Assembly (NCBI RefSeq): GCF_903469665.1
Contig: NZ_CAGKLC010000040.1
Span: forward strand, 1 to 40,176
Direction of reading: 5' to 3'
DNA length: 40,176 bases
From: Flavobacterium sp. UGB4466
Lineage (GTDB): Bacteria > Bacteroidota > Bacteroidia > Flavobacteriales > Flavobacteriaceae
In this document: piece after piece, positions 1-7,131 of the stretch
How the letters are laid out: every line of letters starts with the position of its first letter
How positions within the stretch are numbered: position 1 is the first letter of the stretch
Notes under the pieces: generated by a model
What the model was told of the DNA's origin: nothing
The model's input: only the letters and a program-made list of their open reading frames with translations
The model's database searches: none
Translations under genes and position numbers: made by a program

Positions 1-27
1 ATTTTAGTACAAATACCCCTTTATAGA

Positions 28-61
28 AATAACCGCTAAATTTTAGTACTTAGCGGCTATT
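28..61. other. hairpin at the window edge
   Basis: The arms AATAACCGCTAA and TTAGCGGCTATT pair over 12 positions with one imperfect pair around a 10-nt loop. It lies just past the stop codon of the minus-strand DsbA-family gene. No clear T-run follows on either strand, so it is at best a weak terminator or the edge of a repeat. Confidence 0.3.
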
Positions 62-103
62 GTCAATTCTATTGATTATTTGAACAATTGGTTTTAAAAG
101 AGA

Positions 104-1090
104 TTATTTTTTACCATACAGAACACCTTTTTTTATTGACTTTTTATTTAGTTCTCCTTTTTCAAATAATTGCTCCAGAATTGTATGGGCTTCGGCATAA
201 GAAATATCCAGAATAACGGCATACTCTTTTGGCGCAAGAGTAGGATAAATTTCAAATAGAGCTAATGGGTGCTCAGTTGCTGTTTTTTTCTTTTTAGCGT
301 CAGGAAACAGGGCTAATACTGCATTTTCATAAGAGGCATAAGGTTTAGAACCATAAACGGTTAATTGATTTTGGTTCCCATCAGAGAAAAACAAAGTAGG
401 GAAGCCTCGTACGCCAAGACTTCTGGCATAGTTTAGATCTTCCTGAAAAAGTACTTTTGCTTCTCCTTCGTAATCCCATTTTAATTTTTTGATCTCTAAA
501 CCGGAAAGTTCAGCCGCTTCAGAAATGTTTTCCCATTTCGCAATATTTTTCCTTTCGAGATACAATTTCTCCCTAAGAATCCGTATAAACTTTACCGCTT
601 TATCTTTACTCTGAATTTGCGCTGCTTTCATCGCAATACAAGATGGATAGGAAGAATCGAGTGGGTCTTCGAGCCATACATTTCCATCGATAGGCATTTC
701 ATAGTACAAACTTGCTTCTTCCCAGTGATGCGCGACATCTGATGGTTTGCTGATTCCGCCACTATTGTAAGACCAGTCCGGAAGTAAACCGCCCATTCTG
801 TAATCAATATCGATATAATTGCCGTATTCGAGTTTTAGTTTTCTTAACTGAGGTTCAATTCCCCAACAGGAAGAACAGATGGGATCAGTATAATAAATAA
901 TTTTTATCGGTTTATCTGCTGTTGGAATGATGGCAGTTTCCTTTGCTTTTTCGTGAATTGGCATTTCGCAGGTTCCCGTTTCAGGATCACATAATAGTGG
1001 ATTTGTTTTGTCTGTACTCATTTTTGAATTTATTTGTGATTGACAGTTTGTACTGCAGATCAGAATTAATAATAGCGACAGTCTTTTCAT
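104..1090 (-). CDS. DsbA-family thiol oxidoreductase, exported
   Basis: This 328-residue protein has an N-terminal export signal (residues 1-18). Cys16 could be lipidated, but STNC is a poor lipobox. The thioredoxin-type active site is C72-S-S-C75 followed by Trp-Gly, as in the FrnE/SpxH-like branch of the DsbA family. A cis-Pro loop (RGFPTLFF) lies near residue 230, and the usual helical insert sits between. Before the domain is a second Cys pair, LLCDPETGTCEMP (Cys34, Cys41), which could form a disulfide or accept electrons from the active site. The last 60 residues form a helical tail. The likely role is disulfide exchange in the periplasm. It is divergent from an HxlR regulator 95 bp away, which probably controls it. 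The fold is secure; the substrate is unknown. Confidence 0.85.
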   Translation of the reverse strand: MKRLSLLLILICSTNCQSQINSKMSTDKTNPLLCDPETGTCEMPIHEKAKETAIIPTADKPIKIIYYTDPICSSCWGIEPQLRKLKLEYGNYIDIDYRMGGLLPDWSYNSGGISKPSDVAHHWEEASLYYEMPIDGNVWLEDPLDSSYPSCIAMKAAQIQSKDKAVKFIRILREKLYLERKNIAKWENISEAAELSGLEIKKLKWDYEGEAKVLFQEDLNYARSLGVRGFPTLFFSDGNQNQLTVYGSKPYASYENAVLALFPDAKKKKTATEHPLALFEIYPTLAPKEYAVILDISYAEAHTILEQLFEKGELNKKSIKKGVLYGKK

Positions 1091-1133
1091 AAATAACTGT
1101 TTTAGATTTACGCTTCGGTTTAAATTTTATAAT

Positions 1134-1144
1134 TTTACTGTAAA
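1134..1144. promoter_or_regulatory. TTTACTGTAAA palindrome, candidate HxlR operator
   Basis: This perfect 5+1+5 palindrome sits in the 95-bp space between the divergent DsbA-family and HxlR genes. HxlR proteins bind short palindromes of this type next to their own genes. Binding here is inferred from position only. Confidence 0.35.
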
Positions 1145-1185
1145 GTTCGTCCATCTTTAATCACAAGTCAATTAGTCTAAAAAAT

Positions 1186-1503
1186 ATGACTACAGCAAAT
1201 ATATCAGAAACGGAGAATGAATGCCCGGCAGAAGGGCTTTTAAAATTGCTTTCGGGCAAGTGGAAACCACAGATCTTTTTGCTGGCCGTTACTGGTCCTT
1301 TGCGTTTCAACGCACTTTTAAGAGAGCTTAAAGGAGCGAACAAACAATCTGTTGCAACGGCACTTCGGGAGCTGGAAGATTTCGGAATCCTGGACAAAAA
1401 AGTAGTTCGTTTAAAACCTTTGCATATCGAATACCATCTTTCTGAAAAAGGAGCATCATTAGTTCCGGTTTTCAAACAATTGGAGATTTTCTCAAAAGAG
1501 TAG
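1186..1503 (+). CDS. HxlR-family winged-helix transcriptional regulator
   Basis: The 105-residue protein covers the whole HxlR/MarR-like winged helix. It opens with ENECPAEGLLKLLSGKWKP, the family signature, followed by the recognition-helix region (residues 40-60) and the wing EYHLSEKGASLVPV. Cys13, just before helix 1, is at the position of the redox-sensing cysteine in HxlR members such as YodB and HypR. A thiol-switch role is therefore plausible, and fits the divergent DsbA-like gene. The family assignment is firm; the signal and target are inferred. Confidence 0.9.
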   Translation: MTTANISETENECPAEGLLKLLSGKWKPQIFLLAVTGPLRFNALLRELKGANKQSVATALRELEDFGILDKKVVRLKPLHIEYHLSEKGASLVPVFKQLEIFSKE

Positions 1504-1559
1504 AATAGTAAGTTTGATCTAACTTTAGAATAAAATAACATCTGTTGAGCGTAGTTATT

Positions 1560-1649
1560 TTTAAACGCATAGAAACATAGATGTAACACTTTCACAAAAG
1601 GCGTTTCACTTAGTTTAAAACATGCAGAGACTACTAGGTGTTAAATGAT
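1560..1649 (-). repeat. interspersed intergenic repeat, copy 1
   Basis: It contains AACGCATAGAAACATAGAT (19 nt), found exactly again at 5922-5940. The reverse complement of the interior here (AAGTGAAACGCCTTTT) matches AAGTGTAACGCCTTTT in the second copy, so the two copies lie in opposite orientation. The far end, GGTGTTAAATG, corresponds to the right edge of copy 2. It fills the space between the HxlR gene and the next gene. Confidence 0.6.
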
Positions 1650-1699
1650 TTTTTTATTAATTACAACCAACGGTTTAGTATAATTAAATGATATAAACG

Positions 1700-2098
1700 A
1701 TGAAAAAGCTATTGTTATTTTTTGTGTTGTTGTTTCAAATGGCTGTAATAACAGGTTACAGTCAAAGTACAGATCCTTCCTCTAAAAAAATTGTCGGAAC
1801 CTGGTACGCCGATGCCAATCGAAATACAAGGTGGGTTTTTACTGCAGACGGAAAAGTTTTCAATTACGACAAAAATACTTTTAAAGTGATGTACCGATAC
1901 ACTATTTCAAACAGCTGCCAGAATAATTCAGATGATACACTCGAATTTGTAACGTTGATGGATAAGGACGGTGATGAATATTGTTTTAGAATAAACGCTA
2001 TAAATGAGAACAAGAATGGCGTTTTATCGATGACGAATATGAGTAATATGGAAGCACTCTTGTTTGTTAACGACATCAACATCGTAATAACAAACTAA
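1700..2098 (+). CDS. small secreted protein, lipocalin-like
   Basis: The 132-residue protein has a clear signal peptide (residues 1-21, ending GYSQ). The mature part begins KKIVGTWYADANRNTRWVFTADGKVFNY, the pattern of Bacteroidota lipocalin-like domains, in which a GTW strand starts a small beta-barrel. Two Cys residues (in NSCQNN and EYCFR) could form a disulfide. The function is unknown. It precedes the two thioredoxin-like genes, but the TAnnTTTG promoter in the 90-bp gap suggests it is transcribed separately from them. Confidence 0.7.
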   Translation: MKKLLLFFVLLFQMAVITGYSQSTDPSSKKIVGTWYADANRNTRWVFTADGKVFNYDKNTFKVMYRYTISNSCQNNSDDTLEFVTLMDKDGDEYCFRINAINENKNGVLSMTNMSNMEALLFVNDINIVITN

Positions 2099-2148
2099 AT
2101 TTATTTCGCATTAAACTTTTATTAACAAAAAGCAAATTGGCATTCGTT

Positions 2149-2156
2149 TATATTTG
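2149..2156 (+). promoter_or_regulatory. TATATTTG, -7 element for the thioredoxin pair
   Basis: It matches the Bacteroidota -7 consensus TAnnTTTG and lies 33 nt before the start of the TlpA-like gene. I see no clear -33 TTTG at the usual spacing, so the call rests on one element. Confidence 0.45.
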
Positions 2157-2188
2157 TAAGGCAAAAAAGAAAAATAGCACAAACAGGT

Positions 2189-2662
2189 ATGAAAATCAAT
2201 GTATTAAGAATTTTTGTTGTATTTGCTTTCTCCGTAAGCGGTTATAGTCAGAATGTAAAACTGTTAAACATCGATCAGCTGAACGAAAGAATTAAGAACG
2301 GCAAAGACAGTACTTATGTTGTTAATTTCTGGGCTACCTGGTGTGCACCCTGCATTAAAGAGCTGCCTCATTTTGAAAAGTTAAAGGCGGATCATAAATC
2401 AGATAAATTAGCGGTTTTATTGGTAAGTGTGGATTTTAAATCTAAGTTAAACTCAGCTGTAGTTCCGTTTGTGAAAAGAAAAAACCTGAAAAATAAAGTT
2501 TTTCTGTTAAACGAAAGCAATCCGCAGGAATATATAGACCGCATTGATAAAGACTGGTCAGGAAGCATTCCGGCAACCTTATTTATTAAAGAAGATAAAA
2601 GAAAATTTATTGAATCTGAATTTACCTATGAACAATTATTAACTGAATATAAAAAACTGTAA
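2189..2662 (+). CDS. TlpA-like thioredoxin, exported
   Basis: The 157-residue protein has a signal peptide (1-20, ending GYSQ) and one thioredoxin domain. The active site is W51-C52-A-P-C55 in VVNFWATWCAPCIKELP, and the cis-Pro is in GSIPATLF. This is the classical TlpA/ResA reductase motif, so the protein probably keeps periplasmic thiols reduced. Only 3 nt separate it from the next gene, which also encodes an exported thiol protein. The two are surely one transcript and may act as a relay. Confidence 0.9.
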   Translation: MKINVLRIFVVFAFSVSGYSQNVKLLNIDQLNERIKNGKDSTYVVNFWATWCAPCIKELPHFEKLKADHKSDKLAVLLVSVDFKSKLNSAVVPFVKRKNLKNKVFLLNESNPQEYIDRIDKDWSGSIPATLFIKEDKRKFIESEFTYEQLLTEYKKL

Positions 2663-2665
2663 ATT

Positions 2666-3280
2666 ATGAATAAGTTTATTACTGCTGTGACTCTGTTTTT
2701 GTTTAATCTGCTGCTTTCTCAGGCTCAGAGTACAACCCTTAAAGCCGGCGAAACGGCTCCGGATTTTAAATTGAAAAACGTAGACGGAAAAGAAGTTTCC
2801 TTTGCCAGTTTTCCAAAAGCAAAAGGATACATCGTTGTTTTTACCTGTAATACGTGCCCTTATGCGGTAGCGTACGAGCAAAGAATAATTGAATTGGACA
2901 AAAAGTTCAAAGCTCAGGGTTATCCGGTAATTGCCATTAATCCAAATGATCCTGAAGTTTCTAAGGCGGATTCTTTTGATAAAATGCAGGAATTGGCAAA
3001 AGATAAAAAATATCCGTTTCCTTATTTATTTGATGCCGGACAAAAAGTTACCGATCAGTATGGGGCAAAACGTACACCGCATCTTTTTATCGTTTCTAAA
3101 ACCGATAAAGGAAATGTGGTAGAATATGTAGGAGCAATTGACAGCGATCCCGAAGGAACTAAAACCGAAAAAACAAAGTATGCTGAAGAGGTGATCGCAG
3201 CATTAAAAAGCAATAAAAAACCTGCCGTTACACAAACTAAAGAAATTGGCTGTACGGTAAAAAGAAAAGCAAAAGCTTAA
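2666..3280 (+). CDS. peroxiredoxin-fold thioredoxin family protein, exported
   Basis: The 204-residue protein has a signal peptide (1-21) and an AhpC/TSA-type redoxin domain starting LKAGETAPDFKLKNVDG. The active site is C61-N-T-C64-P in VVFTCNTCPYA, so it has a CxxC rather than the single peroxidatic Cys of true peroxiredoxins. The C-terminal EIGCTVKRK holds a third Cys (Cys196), a tail common in this Bacteroidota subgroup. It is translationally close to the upstream TlpA-like gene. The exact redox partner is unknown. Confidence 0.88.
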   Translation: MNKFITAVTLFLFNLLLSQAQSTTLKAGETAPDFKLKNVDGKEVSFASFPKAKGYIVVFTCNTCPYAVAYEQRIIELDKKFKAQGYPVIAINPNDPEVSKADSFDKMQELAKDKKYPFPYLFDAGQKVTDQYGAKRTPHLFIVSKTDKGNVVEYVGAIDSDPEGTKTEKTKYAEEVIAALKSNKKPAVTQTKEIGCTVKRKAKA

Positions 3281-3306
3281 TTTTCAATGATTTCACACTC
3301 ATAAAA

Positions 3307-3337
3307 AAATATCTCAGCAATGAGGTATTTTTTTTAT
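3307..3337 (+). terminator. rho-independent terminator of the thioredoxin pair
   Basis: A 10-bp stem (AAATATCTCA with TGAGGTATTT, one G-U) closes a GCAA tetraloop and runs into a T-run, 26 nt after the stop codon. Confidence 0.8.
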
Positions 3338-3396
3338 GGTATTTTTAAAGTAGAAGTTTTTTATTAAAAACGCTATAGTATCTCCTGTTTGCCCAC

Positions 3397-3475
3397 GCCC
3401 TTTCAGGGCTATTTGTAGCATTAGTTTAGTTCATAGTGCGTTGCACTATGTTTGTGCTTTAGGGCTTACAGCCCT
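3397..3475. repeat. REP-like element of three hairpins
   Basis: Three small hairpins follow each other: GCCCT-TTC-AGGGC (3397-3409), CATAGTGC-GTT-GCACTATG (3432-3450) and AGGGC-TTACA-GCCCT (3461-3475). The outer arms can also pair with each other. The text resembles REP-like intergenic elements common in Bacteroidota. It fills most of the 326-bp gap between convergent genes; the rest of the gap shows nothing further. Confidence 0.55.
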
Positions 3476-3606
3476 TTTTAACCGTTTCGAGTGTTTATAT
3501 TAGAATGAAACAATTTTATAAATCAGAAGTAATAAAATGATGCTTCTATTTGCAATAAAACGCTAGAATATTAAGGAGTTACGATTGTTGATAAACAGAA
3601 TGATTT

Positions 3607-4353
3607 TTAACAGTCCACAATATTCTCTACTGTTTCTGTTTTTTGTTGCTCCTGGAGCTCCAGTTCGGCAATAATTTGCTTTTTCATTGTGGTATGCACA
3701 TAGTCTTTGGCTTCTGCATAAGATACATTATAGTTGCGTTTAATTTCCTGAAGATGAATCGGAAAATAAGCAAGCAGTTTATCATAATAGGCATTCAGTT
3801 GTGTATTATCGGGCATTTCAAATTTTAATTTGATTTGAAATCTTCTCAGCAAAGCTGTATCTATACTGTCGTAATAATTGGTTGCACAAATGAGTAAACT
3901 GTCTGCCGGAAGATAATCAATCAATTGAATGATCGTATTTACCAGGCGTTTCATTTCGGCAACATCTTTGTCCTGGCTGTCACGGCTTTTACCAATCTGA
4001 TCAAATTCATCGAGAAATAAAACTGCTTTTTCACGAATTGCTTTATCAAACAACACTTTTACATTTTTAGAAGTTTCTCCAATTTTAGCATCGATTAGGG
4101 TACTGAGATTCACAATAACAATGTTCTTGTTTAAAGCGTTTGCAATGGCTTTTGCGGTAGTGGTTTTACCACAGCCGGAATGCCCGTGCAGTAGTATTTT
4201 GTTGTCTACTTTGAGATTGTACTTTTTTAATTCTTCGATGTATTTATGTTCTTTGATCGTCTGAATTAATACCGTTTTATTCTCTGTGCTAAAAAGTAAA
4301 TCTTCCAGTGCTATTTTTTCGGTATCGTTTACAATAAGTTCGTGCAGATTCAT
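3607..4353 (-). CDS. small AAA-family ATPase
   Basis: From the ATG at 4353 the protein has 248 residues; a TTG seven codons upstream is possible but less likely. The AAA core is complete: Walker A GHSGCGKTT (57-65), Walker B VLFLDEFD (111-118), sensor 1 ATN (157-159) and the arginine pair before F172 (ALLRRF). The sequence is closest to FtsH/Cdc48-type single AAA modules. There is no membrane segment or protease domain and only about 50 residues before Walker A, so any substrate domain must be another protein. It sits 30 nt downstream of yggS on the same strand and is probably co-transcribed. The function is unknown. Confidence 0.85.
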   Translation of the reverse strand: MNLHELIVNDTEKIALEDLLFSTENKTVLIQTIKEHKYIEELKKYNLKVDNKILLHGHSGCGKTTTAKAIANALNKNIVIVNLSTLIDAKIGETSKNVKVLFDKAIREKAVLFLDEFDQIGKSRDSQDKDVAEMKRLVNTIIQLIDYLPADSLLICATNYYDSIDTALLRRFQIKLKFEMPDNTQLNAYYDKLLAYFPIHLQEIKRNYNVSYAEAKDYVHTTMKKQIIAELELQEQQKTETVENIVDC

Positions 4354-4383
4354 TTGCGATTTTATTTGGTGCAAAATTAGACT

Positions 4384-5115
4384 TTATTCTGCAATATTTT
4401 CGTTCCAGATTTCTTTTCCTAAAAAGCGGTTTCCAAAAATTGAAGTTCCAATTCGTATCAGATTCGAACCTTCGGCAATAGCCAGTTCTAAGTCTTGTGA
4501 CATTCCCATTGAAAGTTGTAAATTATTGATCCCTTCAATTTCGGCCGCGTAAATTTCATCTCTTGTTTTTCGAAGTAAACGCAATGACGGACGCATTTTT
4601 TCTTTTTCGACATCCAGCAATCCAATAGTCATTAGTCCTTTAATCTTAAGAGTTTCGTAACGTTTTATCTTTTGAATAAATGAAAGTACTTCTGTTGGAG
4701 GCAGTCCGAATTTACTTTCTTCAAATGAAGTGTTTAATTGTATAAAAACCTCCAGTGTTCGTCCTTCTTTTTGCAATTGCTTGTCTAATTCATTGGCCAA
4801 ACTTAGTCTGTCGAGAGATTGAATACAAGTGACGTACTTAAGAACGTCTTTGACTTTATTGGTTTGAAGATGGCCAATAAAATGGCGTTCGATTTTTAAA
4901 TCTTTTAGTGCCGAATTTTTATCACGGAGTTCCTGCATTTTGTTTTCGCCAATGAGTGTCTCTCCGGCATTGATCGCAATTTGAATGTCTGCTGCGGAAA
5001 CGGTTTTAGTCGCCAGTAATAGTTTCACATCTGATACATTTCTGCCGGAACTTTTACAGGCATTCTCCATGCGTTGATGAACCTGTTTTAAGTTGAAAAT
5101 TATATCTTCTTTCAT
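4384..5115 (-). CDS. yggS: YggS-family PLP homeostasis protein
   Basis: The 243-residue protein is the usual length for the YggS/PLPBP family, a fold-type III PLP carrier without known catalytic activity. It buffers free pyridoxal phosphate in the cytoplasm. Visible family motifs are LLATKTVSAADI with the PLP lysine Lys37, LIGENKMQEL, RHFIGHLQTNKVK, LSMGMSQDLELAI and the phosphate-binding RIGTSIFG. The region upstream holds a symmetric array of CTGGAC/AGTCC motifs resembling MocR/PdxR sites, which would fit PLP-linked control, though the clear promoter there faces the other way. Confidence 0.93.
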   Translation of the reverse strand: MKEDIIFNLKQVHQRMENACKSSGRNVSDVKLLLATKTVSAADIQIAINAGETLIGENKMQELRDKNSALKDLKIERHFIGHLQTNKVKDVLKYVTCIQSLDRLSLANELDKQLQKEGRTLEVFIQLNTSFEESKFGLPPTEVLSFIQKIKRYETLKIKGLMTIGLLDVEKEKMRPSLRLLRKTRDEIYAAEIEGINNLQLSMGMSQDLELAIAEGSNLIRIGTSIFGNRFLGKEIWNENIAE

Positions 5116-5151
5116 GAGGCAAAAGTAGCGGTAAGCAGAAGTACTTAAAAG

Positions 5152-5230
5152 ATCCAGTTTTTAGTATAAGTAATAGTCCAGATTGGATGTAAACTGGACC
5201 AGATTAGGACTATAAATGAAAAAACTGGAT
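5152..5230. promoter_or_regulatory. nested palindromic operator, MocR/PdxR-like
   Basis: ATCCAGTTTTT (5152-5162) is the exact inverse of AAAAACTGGAT (5220-5230). Inside it, ATAGTCC (5173-5179) is the inverse of GGACTAT (5207-5213). The two pairs have almost the same centre (5191 and 5193). Between them, TCCAGATT and ACCAGATT repeat directly, and AAACTGGACC repeats the core. PLP-binding MocR regulators such as PdxR use sites built on (A)CTGGAC/AGTGGAC. No MocR gene is in the window, so the identity of the binder is inferred. Confidence 0.5.
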
Positions 5231-5254
5231 TATATAGCAGATCCTGAATCGAAG

Positions 5255-5262
5255 TAATTTTG
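5255..5262 (+). promoter_or_regulatory. TAATTTTG, -7 element for the CxxC/DUF2024 operon
   Basis: It matches TAnnTTTG, lies 35 nt before the start codon at 5298, and is 25 nt downstream of the palindromic operator. The operator's right arm would cover the -33 region, as expected for repression or activation. Confidence 0.55.
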
Positions 5263-5297
5263 TACAGACAATAAAGTCAAATTTAAAACAAATTAAA

Positions 5298-5531
5298 ATG
5301 AGTAAATCAATTTTTTATCATGCCGGCTGTCCGGTTTGTATTAGTGCAGAACAGGATATTTTAAGTTTAATTAATCCTACTGAGGTTGAAGTTGTCGATC
5401 TGGGTGTCGATAAATCGAGAATTGCAGAAGCTCAAAAAGCAGGATTGCAATCGGTTCCGGCTTTGGTAACGCCAAACGGAAATGTGCTTCATATTAATTT
5501 TGGTGCTTCTATAGCAGATGTAATTGGATAG
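5298..5531 (+). CDS. small glutaredoxin/thioredoxin-like protein
   Basis: This 77-residue cytoplasmic protein has the glutaredoxin-like N-terminus SIFYHAGCPVCISAEQDIL with C11-P-V-C14. A conserved-looking QSVPALVTPNG follows, with the cis-Pro after Val. It is shorter than classical glutaredoxin and ends soon after the last strand. It is followed 37 nt later by a DUF2024 gene and is likely in the same transcript. The upstream palindromic operator suggests specific regulation. Confidence 0.8.
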   Translation: MSKSIFYHAGCPVCISAEQDILSLINPTEVEVVDLGVDKSRIAEAQKAGLQSVPALVTPNGNVLHINFGASIADVIG

Positions 5532-5568
5532 ATTCACTGTGAGAGGTGAGATGTAAAATGTAAATCGT

Positions 5569-5832
5569 ATGAAAATAGCAGTGTGGGATACCTATGTAAC
5601 CCGAAAAGACGGAACAGTAATGCATTTTGATATTCTGGTTGACGAACGTACGGTTGATGAAAACCAGATTTTTGAATATGGCAAAAAGTATCTTAAAACA
5701 GTAGCACAGGAAGGGCAACCACTGACCTCAAAGGAATGCAAATTTTGTCATATTGACAAGGCTCCTGAGACTGTGGAAAGTCAGATTCTTAAACAGGGAT
5801 TTTCGATTATCGAAATGGAGAACTGTCATTAA
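5569..5832 (+). CDS. DUF2024 family protein
   Basis: This 87-residue protein starts MKIAVWDTYVTRKDGTVMHFDILV, the hallmark of DUF2024, and carries two Cys in CKFCHI plus a further C-terminal Cys-His (ENCH). DUF2024 proteins are small, soluble and uncharacterised. The CxxCH segment resembles a metal or redox site. Its position behind a CxxC thioredoxin-like gene suggests the two act together. Confidence 0.85.
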   Translation: MKIAVWDTYVTRKDGTVMHFDILVDERTVDENQIFEYGKKYLKTVAQEGQPLTSKECKFCHIDKAPETVESQILKQGFSIIEMENCH

Positions 5833-5851
5833 CTGATTCTTTAGTTTGATA

Positions 5852-5890
5852 TAAAAAAGGCTGAAACAACAACGTTTCAGCCTTTTTTAT
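5852..5890. terminator. bidirectional rho-independent terminator
   Basis: GGCTGAAAC (5859-5867) and GTTTCAGCC (5874-5882) form a perfect 9-bp stem, flanked by an A-run on the left and a T-run on the right. It therefore works for the plus-strand DUF2024 gene and probably for minus-strand transcripts too. A 15-nt A-run follows at 5901-5915. Confidence 0.85.
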
Positions 5891-5917
5891 TGGTGTTCGT
5901 AAAAAAAAAAAAAAATG

Positions 5918-6061
5918 ATTTAACGCATAGAAACATAGATTTTAGTCAAATAAAGAAATCAAAAAAGAAATTTATTTCTTTCACATAAGAGTCTATGCGC
6001 ATTCAAACGAAGTGTAACGCCTTTTTTATAGATACAGAGCCTGTGTTTCTATGTGTTAAAT
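5918..6061 (+). repeat. interspersed intergenic repeat, copy 2, with terminal inverted repeats
   Basis: The ends TTTAACGCATAGAAAC (5919-5934) and GTTTCTATGTGTTAAA (6045-6060) are inverted repeats with one mismatch, giving a MITE-like unit of about 140 bp. The interior has a second internal CTATGCG and AAGTGTAACGCC. A diverged copy in the opposite orientation is at 1560-1649. Confidence 0.65.
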
Positions 6062-6084
6062 GAATTACACCCGATACATTACTA

Positions 6085-6378
6085 TTATAAACTTTTTAAT
6101 TTTTTCATAAAAACCGGAAAGACTTCATTCAATTCTTCAAATAGAGGATTGTTGCGGTGCTTTAGTTTTATTTCGCTGAACAATTTGAGACCAAGTGCAA
6201 ATTGGGTGGCTTCGTGTGGATTTTCAAACAGTTTTTTAGCCTTTATTTTTTCGATGATATCAAATATTTCATCATGATTGTCGAATTCTATTCCAAGTTC
6301 TTTTGCGGGTTCTGTTTCGCCGTTTGCGTATTCTTTTAAGCTTAAAGTCAGGTAATATTTGTTTGATCTTTTTTGCAT
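6085..6378 (-). CDS. DUF3861 domain protein
   Basis: This 97-residue soluble protein resembles the DUF3861 family in length and in the pattern YYLTLSLKEYANGE...LGIEFDNHDEIFDIIEKI. It is charged, with no signal peptide or membrane segment. It lies 18 nt beyond the stop codon of the LytTR response regulator on the same strand, so it may be the last gene of that operon. No function is known. Confidence 0.65.
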   Translation of the reverse strand: MQKRSNKYYLTLSLKEYANGETEPAKELGIEFDNHDEIFDIIEKIKAKKLFENPHEATQFALGLKLFSEIKLKHRNNPLFEELNEVFPVFMKKLKSL

Positions 6379-6396
6379 GGTATTATTTTTTAACTT

Positions 6397-7131
6397 CTAT
6401 TTCAACCATTTGTCTACAATGGTTTTAAAGGTTTCTTTGTATTGTTCACCAACCGTGATCTCGGTTTTATTAATGAATATGGAGTTTTTACTGATGGAGT
6501 TTATTTTGTCCAGTGCAACTATAAAGGAACGGTTGATTCGCATAAATTTTTGGGAGGATAGTTTTTCTTCGAGTGCTTTTAAAGAAATCAAAGACATTAA
6601 CCCTTTTGGGGAATTTTCAAGATGTACTTTCACATAATCTTTGAGGCTTTCGATATACAAGATGTCTTTTAATGAAATTCGAACCCACTGGTATTCTACT
6701 TTCAGAAAAATAAAATCATCATCATCTGCGGTAATGGACTGAAATTGACCGGAGGCCTCTTCTGTTAATTGTAAAACTTTGCTGGCAGCTCTTAAAAACT
6801 CTTCATAACTAAAGGGTTTTAAAAGATAATCAACAGCGTTGACCCGATAGCCTTCAATAGCGTAATGATTGTAAGCTGTGGTGAAAATTATTTTCGGTAA
6901 TGTTCCCTGCTGTTCCTGTAAAAGGCGGGCAAGTTCCATACCGCTTAAATTCGGCATATTGATGTCCAGAAAAATAATATCGGGTTGTTGTTCCCGTATC
7001 AGACTCATAGCTTCAATAGCATTATCACAGCTTTGAACCAACTGTAGAAAAGGAGTTTGTTCTATAAAAGTTTCCACCAATTTTAAGGCTAGCGGTTCGT
7101 CGTCTACTGCGATACATTTTAATACAATCAT
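6397..7131 (-). CDS. LytTR-family response regulator
   Basis: The 244-residue protein has a receiver domain (1-120) with acidic pair D10-D11, phospho-acceptor Asp56 in IIFLDINMPN, the Thr of FTTAY and Lys of YLLKPF. A LytTR DNA-binding domain follows (about 140-244), including the typical DILYIESLKDYVKVHL and FMRINRSFIVALDKI. Its start overlaps the histidine kinase stop by 4 nt, so the two are translationally coupled. Such pairs often control neighbouring membrane or efflux genes; the RND operon is divergent, but no direct link is shown. Confidence 0.95.
   Translation of the reverse strand: MIVLKCIAVDDEPLALKLVETFIEQTPFLQLVQSCDNAIEAMSLIREQQPDIIFLDINMPNLSGMELARLLQEQQGTLPKIIFTTAYNHYAIEGYRVNAVDYLLKPFSYEEFLRAASKVLQLTEEASGQFQSITADDDDFIFLKVEYQWVRISLKDILYIESLKDYVKVHLENSPKGLMSLISLKALEEKLSSQKFMRINRSFIVALDKINSISKNSIFINKTEITVGEQYKETFKTIVDKWLK

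Noticed and set aside
1161..1595. Minus-strand 144-codon frame
   Set aside because: Antisense to the well-supported HxlR gene and ending in an intergenic repeat.
4354..4374. TTG start for the AAA ATPase
   Set aside because: The ATG seven codons in is the more likely start; the extra residues show no conserved feature.
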